From: Actinomadura litoris
GTDB taxonomy: Bacteria > Actinomycetota > Actinomycetes > Streptosporangiales > Streptosporangiaceae
Assembly (NCBI RefSeq): GCF_009733595.1
Contig: NZ_WOFH01000001.1
Span: 434,001-498,000 of the forward strand
DNA: 64,000 nt
Reading direction: 5' to 3'
The first letter of the stretch is position 1; the number at the start of each line of letters is the position of its first letter. Position numbers and translations under genes: made by a program. This document shows positions 24,968 to 34,558 of the stretch, piece by piece. Below the pieces are notes generated by a model. It ran no database searches, had not been told where the DNA came from, and saw nothing but the letters and a program-made list of their open reading frames with translations.

Positions 24968-27841
24968 ATGTTCCACGCGACGAGCGCGGCACTGATCAGA
25001 GCGGCCGCCTATCCCGATGATCTGGTCCTGCCCGCCTGGCCCGACCTGGCCGCCGACCAGCCTGGACCGTGGCGGGAGTGGCTGGAGGAGGCGTGGGCGC
25101 TGCCCGGGTTCGCGCCCGCTGTCACCTCGGCCGCGCCCGACCTCGCCGCCCAGATCGGGCGCGTACTGGACGGACAGGCCATGCAGACGCGCCGATTACG
25201 GCGCCTGGTGGAGGCCACGATCCGATACCTACTGAGGTGGACGACCCGCGCGACTCCCTTCGGCCGCTTCGCCGGTGTGGCGCCGGTCGAGCTCGGCCCG
25301 CGCGCGGCGGTGCACTGGAGCGGGCGACACCGTGCCGCAGCCCGTCCCGACGACCGTTTCATTGCGGAGCAGACCGCGCGGGCCGAGCGGGAGCTGCCGG
25401 TCCTGCGTGCGGTCGCGGTGATGACCAACCCTCTTGGATACGCCCGTGGCGGACGTTGGGTGCTGCCATGCGCACGCACCGAGCAGGACCGGATGTGGGA
25501 CGTGGAGATCGAGCTGACCGAACCGGTGCGGGCTGCGGTCGAGCGGGCCGTCTCCGCCGTCGCGTTCACTGATCTTGCCGTTACGGTGGCCGACAAGCTT
25601 CCCGATGGTATGGCCGAGGCCGAACGATTGCTGGCCGCGCTGGTGAACGCCGGGGTGCTGGTGTCGGCGATACGACCGCCGATGACCGTGACCGACCCGT
25701 CCGCGCACCTGACCCGCCACCTCGCCGACCACGCTGCCGGACGCCTCGACCTGCCCGACCCCGGCGACCAGATCGCCGTCGACCTGCGGGTCGGCTGCTC
25801 GGTGACCCTGCCACCAGCAGTGGTCGCCGCCGCTGAAGACGCGGCTAGCACGCTCACCGCCGTGGCGCCGCGGCTGCCCGGCTGGACCGTCTACCATCGC
25901 GCGTTCATCGAACGGTGGGGGCCAGGCGCCGCCGTCCCGCTACGCGAGGTGGTGAACGTCCTAGGATTTCCCGCCGGCTACCGAAGCTCGGCCCGTCGCG
26001 ACCCGGCGGCCTTCACCGCCCGCGACGCGCTGCTCGCCGACCTGGCCCAGCAGTCGGCCTTGGACGGCTGCGCCGACGTCCTGCTCGATGACGACCTGAT
26101 CGCCGCGCTGCGCGGCGAGGATCCGCGGCCACCGATCCCGCACACCGAACTCCGGTTCACCCTCACCGCCCCGACACCACGGCACCTGGATCGGGGCGCG
26201 TTCACCCTGACCGTGGTGAGCGGCGCCCGCCACGCCGGCGTCGCGGCCGCCCGGTTCCTGTACCTGCTCACCCCCGACGAGCTGGAGCGCTTCCGCAGCG
26301 TCTACACCTGTCTTCCGGCCGCGATGCCCGGCGCCGACATCGTGCAGCTCTCGGCGCCTCCACTCGACGCGGGCCTGGCGACCCTCGCCCGCACACCCCA
26401 GGTGCTGCCCGTGCTGCCGGTCGGGGACTTCCACCCCGCCCCGTCCTGGACGCTGGCGGACCTGGCGGTGGCGGGAGACGGCGAGCGGCTGTGGCTGGTC
26501 TCGGCGACCACCGGGCGGCCGGTCGAGCCGCTGCTGTTCAACTGCGTGATGCTGCCGACCGCCCAGCAACCACTCGTGCGGTTCCTGACCGAGATCTGGA
26601 CAGCGTGGACCGCGCCGTGCGCCCGGTTCGATTGGGGGCACGCCACCGGTTTGCCGTTCCTGCCCAGGGTCCGGCGTGGCCGCGCCGTCCTGCACCCGGC
26701 TCGCTGGAGCGTCCGCGCGGCCGCGCTGCCCGGCCGCACCACCTCGTGGCCGCAGTGGCGAGACGCCTGGCAGCGATACCGCGAACGGCACCGGCTGCCG
26801 CACCAGGTCTTGATCAGCGCAGGGCGCGGCGTCGATGACGTGCGGTTGCGCCTGGACCTGGACGAGACCGCCCACCTAGTGCTGCTGCGCAGCCACCTGC
26901 ACCGGCACGACGCCGCCGTCCTCACCGAGGCCGACGGGCCGTCGGGCTGGATCGGCGGCAGACCGGCCGAACTCCTGCTCACCCTCACCTCCACCCCACC
27001 ACACCCCCGTCGCCCACCCCGGCCTTCCCGCCCCACCGGCATCCTTCAGCACCTGCCCGGACGGTCACGATGGCTGGACGCCCGCGTTTTTGGCCGATCC
27101 CAGACCACGATCACCGACATCCTCACCCGCCTCCCCGAACTCCCCGCGGGCTGGTGGTTCCTGCGCTACCCCGACCCCACCCCCCACCTGCGGCTACGAA
27201 TACCGCTGCGCGACAGGAACCACTTCGCGGCCATCACCCACGACCTCGCCCAGTGGGCCGAGCAGCTGCACAACAACGGATTGGTGAACGACTATGCCCT
27301 GGCGACCTACCGACCTGAAACCCGCCACGGAAGCGGCCCGGCCCTGGCCGCGGCCGAAGCGGTCTTCGCCGCCGACTCCCGCGCCGTCCTCGGGCGGCTG
27401 TCGGGCGAGTTGGAGGCCGCCGCAGCCGCCGGGATGATCACCATCGCGCACGGGTTCACCGGCGGCGACGGCCTGCGGTGGCTCGTCGACCACGTGCCGC
27501 ACCGCAGCGGACCACGCCTGGAACCCGCCCAACTCGCCCGCGCCCGCCACCCACACCACGGCCCAGACCACGAGCTGGCGACGGAGTTGGCTACGGCCCT
27601 GGCCACCTACCGAGCCATCGCCGCCCGGGACGGGCTGGACACCGACCAGGTATTGGCCGACCTGCTGCACCTGCACCACGCCCGCATGATCGGCGTCGAC
27701 ACCGCATCCGAGCGACACTGCCTGCGACTCGCCCGCACCATCGCCCACACCCACCTCCACACCAACCGCAACAGCTACATGCGCACCAACCTTCATGACC
27801 AAGACACTCGTGGCCGCGACCCCATCAGCAGGACGTCATGA
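24968..27841 (+). CDS. Class I lantibiotic dehydratase (LanB)
   Basis: ATG 24968 gives 957 residues, the normal size for full-length LanB; TTG 24926 is an in-frame alternative. The N-terminal glutamylation domain (about residues 1-650) includes RATPFGRFAGVAPVELG, the conserved TPFGxFaGV motif. The SpaB_C-type elimination domain (about 690-945) includes GWWFLRYPDPTPHLRLR. LanB uses glutamyl-tRNA to activate and dehydrate Ser/Thr in the precursor. Its stop overlaps the LanC start (ATGA). Confidence 0.92.
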   Translation: MFHATSAALIRAAAYPDDLVLPAWPDLAADQPGPWREWLEEAWALPGFAPAVTSAAPDLAAQIGRVLDGQAMQTRRLRRLVEATIRYLLRWTTRATPFGRFAGVAPVELGPRAAVHWSGRHRAAARPDDRFIAEQTARAERELPVLRAVAVMTNPLGYARGGRWVLPCARTEQDRMWDVEIELTEPVRAAVERAVSAVAFTDLAVTVADKLPDGMAEAERLLAALVNAGVLVSAIRPPMTVTDPSAHLTRHLADHAAGRLDLPDPGDQIAVDLRVGCSVTLPPAVVAAAEDAASTLTAVAPRLPGWTVYHRAFIERWGPGAAVPLREVVNVLGFPAGYRSSARRDPAAFTARDALLADLAQQSALDGCADVLLDDDLIAALRGEDPRPPIPHTELRFTLTAPTPRHLDRGAFTLTVVSGARHAGVAAARFLYLLTPDELERFRSVYTCLPAAMPGADIVQLSAPPLDAGLATLARTPQVLPVLPVGDFHPAPSWTLADLAVAGDGERLWLVSATTGRPVEPLLFNCVMLPTAQQPLVRFLTEIWTAWTAPCARFDWGHATGLPFLPRVRRGRAVLHPARWSVRAAALPGRTTSWPQWRDAWQRYRERHRLPHQVLISAGRGVDDVRLRLDLDETAHLVLLRSHLHRHDAAVLTEADGPSGWIGGRPAELLLTLTSTPPHPRRPPRPSRPTGILQHLPGRSRWLDARVFGRSQTTITDILTRLPELPAGWWFLRYPDPTPHLRLRIPLRDRNHFAAITHDLAQWAEQLHNNGLVNDYALATYRPETRHGSGPALAAAEAVFAADSRAVLGRLSGELEAAAAAGMITIAHGFTGGDGLRWLVDHVPHRSGPRLEPAQLARARHPHHGPDHELATELATALATYRAIAARDGLDTDQVLADLLHLHHARMIGVDTASERHCLRLARTIAHTHLHTNRNSYMRTNLHDQDTRGRDPISRTS

Positions 27842-28911
27842 GCACGGGGCAAAACCTCGCCGACGGCGCCGCCGGAATCGCCCTCCTCCACCTGGAAACC
27901 GGCGACTGGGAAGCCGCGTACACGGCGCTACGGGAGGCCGTCGCCGACGGCGTCAGCATCGCCGGCGGGGCCAGCCTCTACTACGGCGCTCCCGCTCTGG
28001 CGTTCGTCCTCGCCGCCTCCGACCGGGCGGACCTTACCCGCGCCAAAGCCGTCGCCGCCGCAGGGACCGCGACGGTGACGCGCCGTCGCCTGGAGGCCGC
28101 CCACCGGCGCATCGACCAACGCCAGCGTCCGCCCTACGCCGAATTCGACCTCATCGGCGGGCTCACCGGCCTCGGCGTCGCCCTACGCCGCATCGGCGAC
28201 CTCGACCTGCTCCGCGACGTCCTGACCTACCTGGTCCGCCTCACCGAGCCACTCGACGGACTCCCCGGCTGGTGGTGCCCCACCGGCCCCCACCGCACCA
28301 AACCCGGCCCGCCCGGAGGCCACAGCAACCACGGAATGGCACACGGCATCACCGGACCACTCGCCCTAATGGCGCTGACCCTACGCGACGGCATGCACGT
28401 CCCCGGACAACCAGCGGCAATCGCCCGCATCTGCACGTGGCTCGACCAATGGGAACAGCAAACCGATGACGGCTCCGCATGGTGGCCGCAGACCATCACC
28501 CTAGAAGAACTACACTACGGCGACACCGATCAGCCGGGCCCGTTGCGGCCGTCGTGGTGCTACGGGACTCCGGGCATCGCCCGCGCCCAGCAACTCGCCG
28601 GCCACGCCCTCAGCGACACCGCACGCCAGAGAAAAGCCGAAAAGGCCTTCACCGCATGCGTGAGCGACCACGAACAACTGGTCCTCCTCACCTGCCGCAG
28701 CCTCTGCCACGGAACCAGCGGCCTCCTAGCCGCCGGACGACGAATCGCCGCCGACGCCCATGCCCCCATCTCTGCCCCACTGCCGCTGGACCTGCACCCA
28801 AAACCCGCCCCACCCGGCGAGCCACCCGGCTTCCTCAACGGGACGGCCGGAGCAGAACTGACCACCACCGGAACCGTCACCTCCTGGGACGCCTGCCTCC
28901 TCCTGTGCTGA
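27838..28911 (+). CDS. Lanthionine synthetase C-family cyclase (LanC)
   Basis: A 357-residue protein coupled to LanB by an ATGA overlap. LanC cyclases add cysteine thiols to dehydrated residues using a zinc ion held by two Cys and one His. Those ligands are visible in WCYGTPGIARA (about residue 241) and LCHGTSGLLAAG (about 290). The repeated Gly-rich helices of the alpha/alpha toroid are seen at DGAAGIALLHLE, LIGGLTGLGVALR and NHGMAHGITGPLAL. It is somewhat shorter than nisin-type LanC (about 415) but has all expected motifs. Confidence 0.9.
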   Translation: MSTGQNLADGAAGIALLHLETGDWEAAYTALREAVADGVSIAGGASLYYGAPALAFVLAASDRADLTRAKAVAAAGTATVTRRRLEAAHRRIDQRQRPPYAEFDLIGGLTGLGVALRRIGDLDLLRDVLTYLVRLTEPLDGLPGWWCPTGPHRTKPGPPGGHSNHGMAHGITGPLALMALTLRDGMHVPGQPAAIARICTWLDQWEQQTDDGSAWWPQTITLEELHYGDTDQPGPLRPSWCYGTPGIARAQQLAGHALSDTARQRKAEKAFTACVSDHEQLVLLTCRSLCHGTSGLLAAGRRIAADAHAPISAPLPLDLHPKPAPPGEPPGFLNGTAGAELTTTGTVTSWDACLLLC

Positions 28912-28927
28912 CGAAAGACACCACATC

Positions 28928-29701
28928 ATGGACGAACCCCCCTGCGAGACTTCCTCCTGGACGCAGGTGAACATCGCCTTCCCCGGCCACAACGCCCGTG
29001 AGCGCGAACGACGAGCCGCCGCCCATCTCGTGCGGATTCTCCCCGCAGCCGAGGCCGACGGCCGCATCACCTCATGGTTCTTCACCCGCAAGACCCGCTG
29101 GCGCATCCGCTACCGCCCCGCAAAAGCCAGCGACAGCCGCCCCCTCCGTTCCCTCCTCACCCAAGGCGTCGACTCGACCAACGACATCTACGAGCCCGAA
29201 GTCCACGCCTTCGGCGGCCACCCCAGCATGGAAACCGCGCACCAGCTGTTCCACGCCGACAGCCACCACCTGCTCACCTTCCTCAACGGCGCTCCCACCG
29301 ACCGCAGAGAACGATCACTGATCCTGCTCACCACACTCATGCGAGCCGCAGGCCTGGAGTTCGGCGAGCAAGGCGACGTATGGGCCCGCGTCGCCGAACA
29401 ACGCTCCCCCCTACGCAGCGACCTCCCCGAACCCGCAACATGGGCCTCCTTCACCCACGGCGTCCGACACCTCCTCCTCGGCAAGCCCCGACCCGACGAC
29501 ATCGGCAGCCACTGGCTCACCGCGTTCGAGACAGCCGGGGGGCAACTCAAAGACCTGCGCGAGAGGGGCCAGCTCACGCGAGGGATACGCGCGATCACCG
29601 CCCTCCATGTGATCTTCCACTGGAACCGAATCGGTCTCACCGGCCCCACGCAGGCAGAACTCGCGCAAGCCGTGAAGGAAGCGATTCTTGCTCCCTACTG
29701 A
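28928..29701 (+). CDS. Thiopeptide-type bacteriocin biosynthesis (SpaB_C-like) protein
   Basis: A 257-residue stand-alone protein from ATG 28928, 16 bases after LanC. WTQVNIAFPG at the N-terminus and WFFTRKTRWRIRYRP match the start of SpaB_C/lantibiotic-dehydratase C-terminal domains (FlrYxDxxxHlRlR). It ends IFHWNRIGLTGPTQAELAQA, also typical (hvHmNRLlg). Since the LanB gene already has this domain, the cluster carries two, as reported for several FxLD-type clusters. The second may eliminate glutamate at other sites or act on another step. Confidence 0.82.
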   Translation: MDEPPCETSSWTQVNIAFPGHNARERERRAAAHLVRILPAAEADGRITSWFFTRKTRWRIRYRPAKASDSRPLRSLLTQGVDSTNDIYEPEVHAFGGHPSMETAHQLFHADSHHLLTFLNGAPTDRRERSLILLTTLMRAAGLEFGEQGDVWARVAEQRSPLRSDLPEPATWASFTHGVRHLLLGKPRPDDIGSHWLTAFETAGGQLKDLRERGQLTRGIRAITALHVIFHWNRIGLTGPTQAELAQAVKEAILAPY

Positions 29702-29896
29702 ACAGGACCTCGATCACGCTTCTCGCAGGATGCTCGCAGCCAGTTGGTAGTCGATGGGCGCCGCTACTCTTCCCGTCCGGCTCCGCACGATCGCGTCCCG
29801 GCCAGGGAGCCCCGGTGCGGCGAACGGCAGGGGGGCAGCATCCGTCTGGTGCTCGCCCAATCACGCGCCCGATGACGGTCCCCGCTCTCGCCACGT

Positions 29897-29998
29897 CGGA
29901 TCGTCGCGGACGTCCACGCCGCCGTGGGACGCGGCAACATCGCCCTCGCCGACACGGGGGCGGTGAAGATCCGGATCGCGCGCATGTATCCGACCTAG
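29897..29998 (+). pseudogene. Fragment of an acetolactate-synthase-like TPP enzyme
   Basis: In one frame the DNA encodes RIVADVHAAVGRG followed by ALADTGAVKIRIARMYPT and a stop. This matches the start of the TPP-binding C-terminal domain of IlvB-like acetolactate synthases (iVaDvraaLgr ... cDtGAvKmWmARlYpt). Everything before and after is missing, so it is a short relic. It lies in the 500-base gap between the lanthipeptide cluster and hsdR, where I see no other gene. Confidence 0.5.
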
Positions 29999-30211
29999 GA
30001 GCCGAACACGATAGATCCAAGGCTGACTGGTCAGTCAGCGCTCTCCGCCTTGCCACATGGCCAGCCCAAGGGTAACGGACCTGCCAGAAGGCAGCCGGGG
30101 CCCGGTGAGCCTCCTACCTAGTCCACCAACAGGCCGACCTTACGACAGCCATGTCCCGCAAATGAGGCCGAATGTCTGAACGTGTCAGTGTCTCCGGGTA
30201 CAAAGGATGCT

Positions 30212-32668
30212 GTGACTTCCAGCAACGGCCCCCTCGAGGACGAGACCTGCAAGCGCTTCGTCCTACCCGCCCTCGATCGGGCTGGCTGGGGCGAGGACCA
30301 GATCAAGGCCCAGTACCGAATCAACCGGGGACGGATCCAGCCCACAGCACGCCGCCACCGCCAGGAACGTCCCCTAGTCGCCGACTATCTGCTGGAGTAC
30401 TCGGACGGTCTGCCGCTGGCTGTGGTGGAGGCCAAGCGCTCCCGCCGAGACCCTGCCGCTGGCTTCGAACAGGTGAAGCGCTACGCCGCCCTGCTGGACG
30501 TGCCGTTCGCCTACACCACCAACGGGACGAAGACCCTCGAGATCGACTCCTGCACCGGCCTCACTACCGAGATCACCGAGTTCCCCGCGCCTGAGGATCT
30601 CTGGACGCGCTACTGCGCCACTCGAGGTCTCAATGAGGACTTCCAAACCGCGCTAGCATCCGCCCCGTTCAACCACAATGTCCGAAACTGGGACAACACC
30701 CCCAAGGAACCACGGTACTACCAACGCAATGCGATTAATCGGGCGGTGCAGGCGATCGCTCAAGGCGAGAGGCGTGTGCTGCTGGTTCTGGCCACGGGAA
30801 CCGGCAAGACCCTAGTCGCTTCCCAGATCGTCGCGAAACTGTGGAACGCGAGCTGGCCAGGCGACCGCCGTCCTCGGGTCCTTTACCTCGCTGACCGTAA
30901 TATCCTCGTCGACCAACCCAAAGACGACTACTTCGAACGAATGTTCGGCGAAGCTGTTCACAAGCTCACCCGCGGCGTCGCGTTGACGAGTCGGAACATC
31001 TACTTCGCCCTCTATCAGTCGCTCACACGTGGCGGCGATGCAGAAGATCTCTACCAGCAGTTCGACCGAGACTTCTTCGACGTGATCGTCGTTGACGAAT
31101 GCCATCGCGGTAGTGCAACCGAGGGTTCCCAATGGCGCGAGGTGCTTGACCACTTCCATTCGGCCATCCAACTCGGCCTGACGGCAACGCCGATCAGCAA
31201 GCGCGACGCCGACACCTACGGATACTTCGGCGACCCGATCTACGAATACACTCTGGCTCAGGGTATTCAGGACGGCTTTCTTGCCCCCTACCGGGTCCGC
31301 AATGTTCGCCTTGACCTCGACCTGTTCGGCTGGCGACCAAGCGAAGGACAGCTCGACATGTACGGCCGTGAGATCCCGGACGAGCTGTATGGGCCGAGGG
31401 AGTTCGAGCGAATCGTAGCAGTCCTCGACCGAACCGACGCCGCAGCACGATATCTGACGGAGTACCTGCATAAGACCAACCGTATGGCCAAGACGATCGT
31501 CTTCTGTCAGACGAAAGACCACGCCCTCCGCATGGTGCAAGCGCTGCACAATGCCAACGCCGATCTCGTTCGGCAGTACGGCAACTCCTACGTCTGCCGG
31601 ATCACCTCCGACGACGGCGACGCTGGCCGCGAGCGTCTCGGGGAGTTCCGCGACGATAGCACCCAGATCCCGACGATCGCGGTAACTGCCAGGCTCTTGT
31701 CGACGGGTGTTGACATTCCCACCGTTCGCAACATTGTCATCTTCCGAGTAATCCGGTCTATGCCGGAGTTCAAGCAGACCATCGGCCGCGGCACCCGCCT
31801 GTCCCCTGAGACAGACAAGTACGCCTTCGACATCATCGATTTCGTAGAAGCTACTCGCCTCTTCTATGATCCTGACTTCGATGGGCCGCCGATCCGCAGG
31901 CTGCGCGACGAGACCGACGACGAGGGCAATATCGTCACCACAATCGCCGAAGACCTGACTGACCCAGACCCTGACCCGGATTCCGACGCAGCGGCCGAAC
32001 CTGAGCCTGAGTACGAGGAACAGGACAGGGGAGGTCTGCCACCGACAATCGTCACCGACCCTGATGAAATTGACGATATCCGCGCACAAGGCAGCACCTA
32101 CTACGTCGACGACGTACCGGTCACTGTCTTTGGAACGGCCATGTACGTCACGGAGACTGACGGCTCCGGGACGCGACTGCGTCTGGTGAGCATCGAGCAA
32201 TATATCCGAGGTCGTCTCCGCGAACTCGACCTATCACCGCACCAACTGCTCACCCAATGGGCCCAAACTGAGAGCCGCAAGGAACTCCGAGATAGACTGG
32301 ACGAGTTCGGGATCACCCCGGCGGATCTCGGCGAACTGACGGGTCGCCCGGACGCTGACACGATCGATCTGCTTATCTACATTGGTTGGGACCTGCCCGT
32401 ACTGTCCCGCTCAGAGCGGGCACTCCGATTCAAACTTCGCCATCGCAACTTCCTCGAGTCTTTTGCAGACGATGCCCGCGAGGTCCTGGACCGCGTTCTC
32501 GAGCAGTACTCGACTCGAGGCGCGGAGGAGTTGGACGTTCAGGCGCTGAGGTCACCGGCATACGCCGACCTCGGCACAGTCGTTGAGCTAGCTTCCCGAT
32601 TCGGTGGCGGCGCAGGCCTACGGAGCGCCATCGACGCTCTCGGCGTTCAGTTGTATGAGGCGTCCTAG
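30212..32668 (+). CDS. hsdR: Type I restriction enzyme, HsdR subunit
   Basis: A protein of about 818 residues; GTG 30212 follows AAAGGA, while GTG 30182 in the same frame is also possible. An N-terminal PD-(D/E)XK nuclease core has DYLLEYSDG ... LAVVEAKRS. The SF2 helicase follows: LVLATGTGKTLVASQI (Walker A, about residue 190), VIVVDECHRGS (DECH box, about 290) and QTIGRGTRLS (motif VI, about 522). After a Asp/Pro/Glu-rich linker (about 580-605) comes a C-terminal helical domain. HsdR translocates and cuts DNA in complex with HsdM2S. Gene order here is R, then M and S after a decayed insert. Confidence 0.92.
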   Translation: MTSSNGPLEDETCKRFVLPALDRAGWGEDQIKAQYRINRGRIQPTARRHRQERPLVADYLLEYSDGLPLAVVEAKRSRRDPAAGFEQVKRYAALLDVPFAYTTNGTKTLEIDSCTGLTTEITEFPAPEDLWTRYCATRGLNEDFQTALASAPFNHNVRNWDNTPKEPRYYQRNAINRAVQAIAQGERRVLLVLATGTGKTLVASQIVAKLWNASWPGDRRPRVLYLADRNILVDQPKDDYFERMFGEAVHKLTRGVALTSRNIYFALYQSLTRGGDAEDLYQQFDRDFFDVIVVDECHRGSATEGSQWREVLDHFHSAIQLGLTATPISKRDADTYGYFGDPIYEYTLAQGIQDGFLAPYRVRNVRLDLDLFGWRPSEGQLDMYGREIPDELYGPREFERIVAVLDRTDAAARYLTEYLHKTNRMAKTIVFCQTKDHALRMVQALHNANADLVRQYGNSYVCRITSDDGDAGRERLGEFRDDSTQIPTIAVTARLLSTGVDIPTVRNIVIFRVIRSMPEFKQTIGRGTRLSPETDKYAFDIIDFVEATRLFYDPDFDGPPIRRLRDETDDEGNIVTTIAEDLTDPDPDPDSDAAAEPEPEYEEQDRGGLPPTIVTDPDEIDDIRAQGSTYYVDDVPVTVFGTAMYVTETDGSGTRLRLVSIEQYIRGRLRELDLSPHQLLTQWAQTESRKELRDRLDEFGITPADLGELTGRPDADTIDLLIYIGWDLPVLSRSERALRFKLRHRNFLESFADDAREVLDRVLEQYSTRGAEELDVQALRSPAYADLGTVVELASRFGGGAGLRSAIDALGVQLYEAS

Positions 32669-32738
32669 GAATAATTTGCTTATCTTGTAGCCCAATGCAG
32701 GCATCCCACACAAAACCCAACGCGACTATTGGTTCGAC

Positions 32739-32917
32739 ATGCGCTATCCTTGGCCCATGCAGCAGCGAGAAGAGGGCCCTCGAGCCCAACTGTGGCGCCG
32801 AGCCGCGCAACAGTGTGGCTACTGCACCACTGCGCAGGCCCTGATGGGCGGCTACTCCTACCAGTCGCACTACTTCCGTGTCCGGCTCGGCGGCAGGACA
32901 CGATCGCCCGCAGCGTC
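32739..32917 (+). pseudogene. Degenerate HNH-endonuclease remnant
   Basis: From ATG 32739 the frame reads LWRRAAQQCGYCTTAQALMG followed by a YSYQSHYF segment and GGRT. This resembles the N-terminal half of HNH proteins that read vRqRAgnrCEYC ... fhieHiiPrshGGxT, but the His-Ile-Pro core is lost. The frame is open to 33077 but diverges after about 32917. It lies between hsdR and hsdM, interrupting an otherwise standard operon. Confidence 0.4.
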
Positions 32918-33082
32918 TATCAATTTTACGAATTTGCCAACGTTGCAACTCACGATAGCTACCAAAGCGATACTGTCCCGCCACCAACAGGGGGCGAATT
33001 TTTTCACCGCCACAGGAGCCGCTATCTGTCAAACAGAGCTGTCACTGGAACGCGCCTCTAACGAAACGGATCTTTGATAATC

Positions 33083-34558
33083 ATGGCCCCATCCGCGAAG
33101 AAGGACACAACATCCCGTGCCCGGCTGTCAGCCGTCATCAAGTCTGCGCGCGACATCATGCGCAAAGATGCGGGCCTCAACGGCGACTTGGACCGCCTGC
33201 CTCTGTTGTCGTGGCTGCTGTTCCTGCGCGCCTTCGACGCCCTTGAGGCCGAGCGAGAAGTCACTGGCGAAGAGTCAATCATCAAGCCGGACTACCAGTG
33301 GCGCGCGTGGGCGGACGATGAGACCTTCACTGGCGAAGATCTCTTGTCGTTTATCAACAATGAGCTCATTCCTTATCTCAGGGGCCTGAGTAGCGACGAG
33401 CCCGGCGACCCTCGAAACGTCCTGAGCCAGGTCTTCGGCGGCGTCCAGAACCGCATGCTTTCGGGCTACCTATTCCGTGATCTGGTCAACCAGATCCGCA
33501 AGATTGACTTCAACAGCAGTGACGACATCCATACGATGGCGTTCCTGTACGAGTCGCTACTAAAGGAGATGCGCGATGCCGCCGGCGACTCAGGGGAATT
33601 CTACACACCACGTCCAGTCATCCGGTTCATGGTCGAGCAAACATTCCCCAAGCTGGGTGAGTCTATTTTGGACCCAGCTTGCGGGACTGGTGGTTTTCTT
33701 GTCGAGGCTTACACCGAACTGGCTCCTCAAGCCACTGGTCGCATGCTCCAGCAACAGTTGGTTTACAACCTGCGCGGCATTGAGAAGAAACCACTTCCCT
33801 ACTTGCTGTGCATGATGAACCTCACCCTACATGGAATCTCGGCCCCCAATATTCTGAATGCAAACGCCCTACGAAAAATGATCGCCGACACGAGCCCGAG
33901 TACTCAAGTCGATATTATCCTCACCAACCCACCTTTCGGCGGCGAGGAAGAGGATTCCATCGCCAAGAGCTTTCCCAGTGGCTACCAGACCCGCGAAACA
34001 GCCTGGTTGTTTCTTCACGCGGTTATCCGCAAGCTTAAGCCCGGCGGGCGCTGCGCCATTGTCCTCCCCAACGGTGCTCTCTTCGGCGAAGGAATCGGGA
34101 CGAAGATTAGAAAGAAGCTTCTACAAGAATGCAATTTGCATACAATTGTGCGGCTTCCTCAGTCCGTCTTCGCTCCGTACACCGACATTCCCTCCAATCT
34201 CCTTTTCTTTGAGAAGACCGGCCCGACGAAGGAAATCTGGTTCTACCAGATCGACCCACCCGAAGGACGCAAAGGCTATTCCAAGACCAAACCAATGAGA
34301 TACGAAGAGTACGCTGCATGCGCTGAATGGTGGGGAGGGGAGGAACGCAAGGAGCGACGGGAAAATGATCACGCGTGGCGAGTGCTAATCAGTGAGATCG
34401 CCGAAAGTGGTTATGACCTCAACATCCTTAAGCCAACAGTCGAGGCTAGCTTGCCCCATCATCCACCAGTCGACATCCTTAAGGAAATTATAAGCACCGA
34501 AAATTCTATTACGGCGACACTGATCTCCCTCTTGGAAGAATTGGATAGCGAAGCATGA
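33083..34558 (+). CDS. hsdM: Type I DNA methyltransferase, HsdM subunit
   Basis: A 491-residue N6-adenine methyltransferase from ATG 33083; TTG 33074 is an in-frame alternative. An N-terminal helical HsdM domain (RKDAGLNGDLDRLPLLSWLL) is followed by the catalytic domain with SAM motif I LDPACGTGGFLVEAYTEL and catalytic motif IV IILTNPPFGGEE. Length and order match EcoR124/EcoKI-type HsdM. The stop overlaps hsdS (ATGA). Base composition falls clearly from here to the end of hsdS compared with the flanking DNA, consistent with transfer of the system. Confidence 0.93.
   Translation: MAPSAKKDTTSRARLSAVIKSARDIMRKDAGLNGDLDRLPLLSWLLFLRAFDALEAEREVTGEESIIKPDYQWRAWADDETFTGEDLLSFINNELIPYLRGLSSDEPGDPRNVLSQVFGGVQNRMLSGYLFRDLVNQIRKIDFNSSDDIHTMAFLYESLLKEMRDAAGDSGEFYTPRPVIRFMVEQTFPKLGESILDPACGTGGFLVEAYTELAPQATGRMLQQQLVYNLRGIEKKPLPYLLCMMNLTLHGISAPNILNANALRKMIADTSPSTQVDIILTNPPFGGEEEDSIAKSFPSGYQTRETAWLFLHAVIRKLKPGGRCAIVLPNGALFGEGIGTKIRKKLLQECNLHTIVRLPQSVFAPYTDIPSNLLFFEKTGPTKEIWFYQIDPPEGRKGYSKTKPMRYEEYAACAEWWGGEERKERRENDHAWRVLISEIAESGYDLNILKPTVEASLPHHPPVDILKEIISTENSITATLISLLEELDSEA

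Noticed and set aside
30812..32200. 460-codon minus-strand frame opposite hsdR
   Set aside because: hsdR carries all helicase and nuclease motifs on the plus strand; the antisense frame has none.
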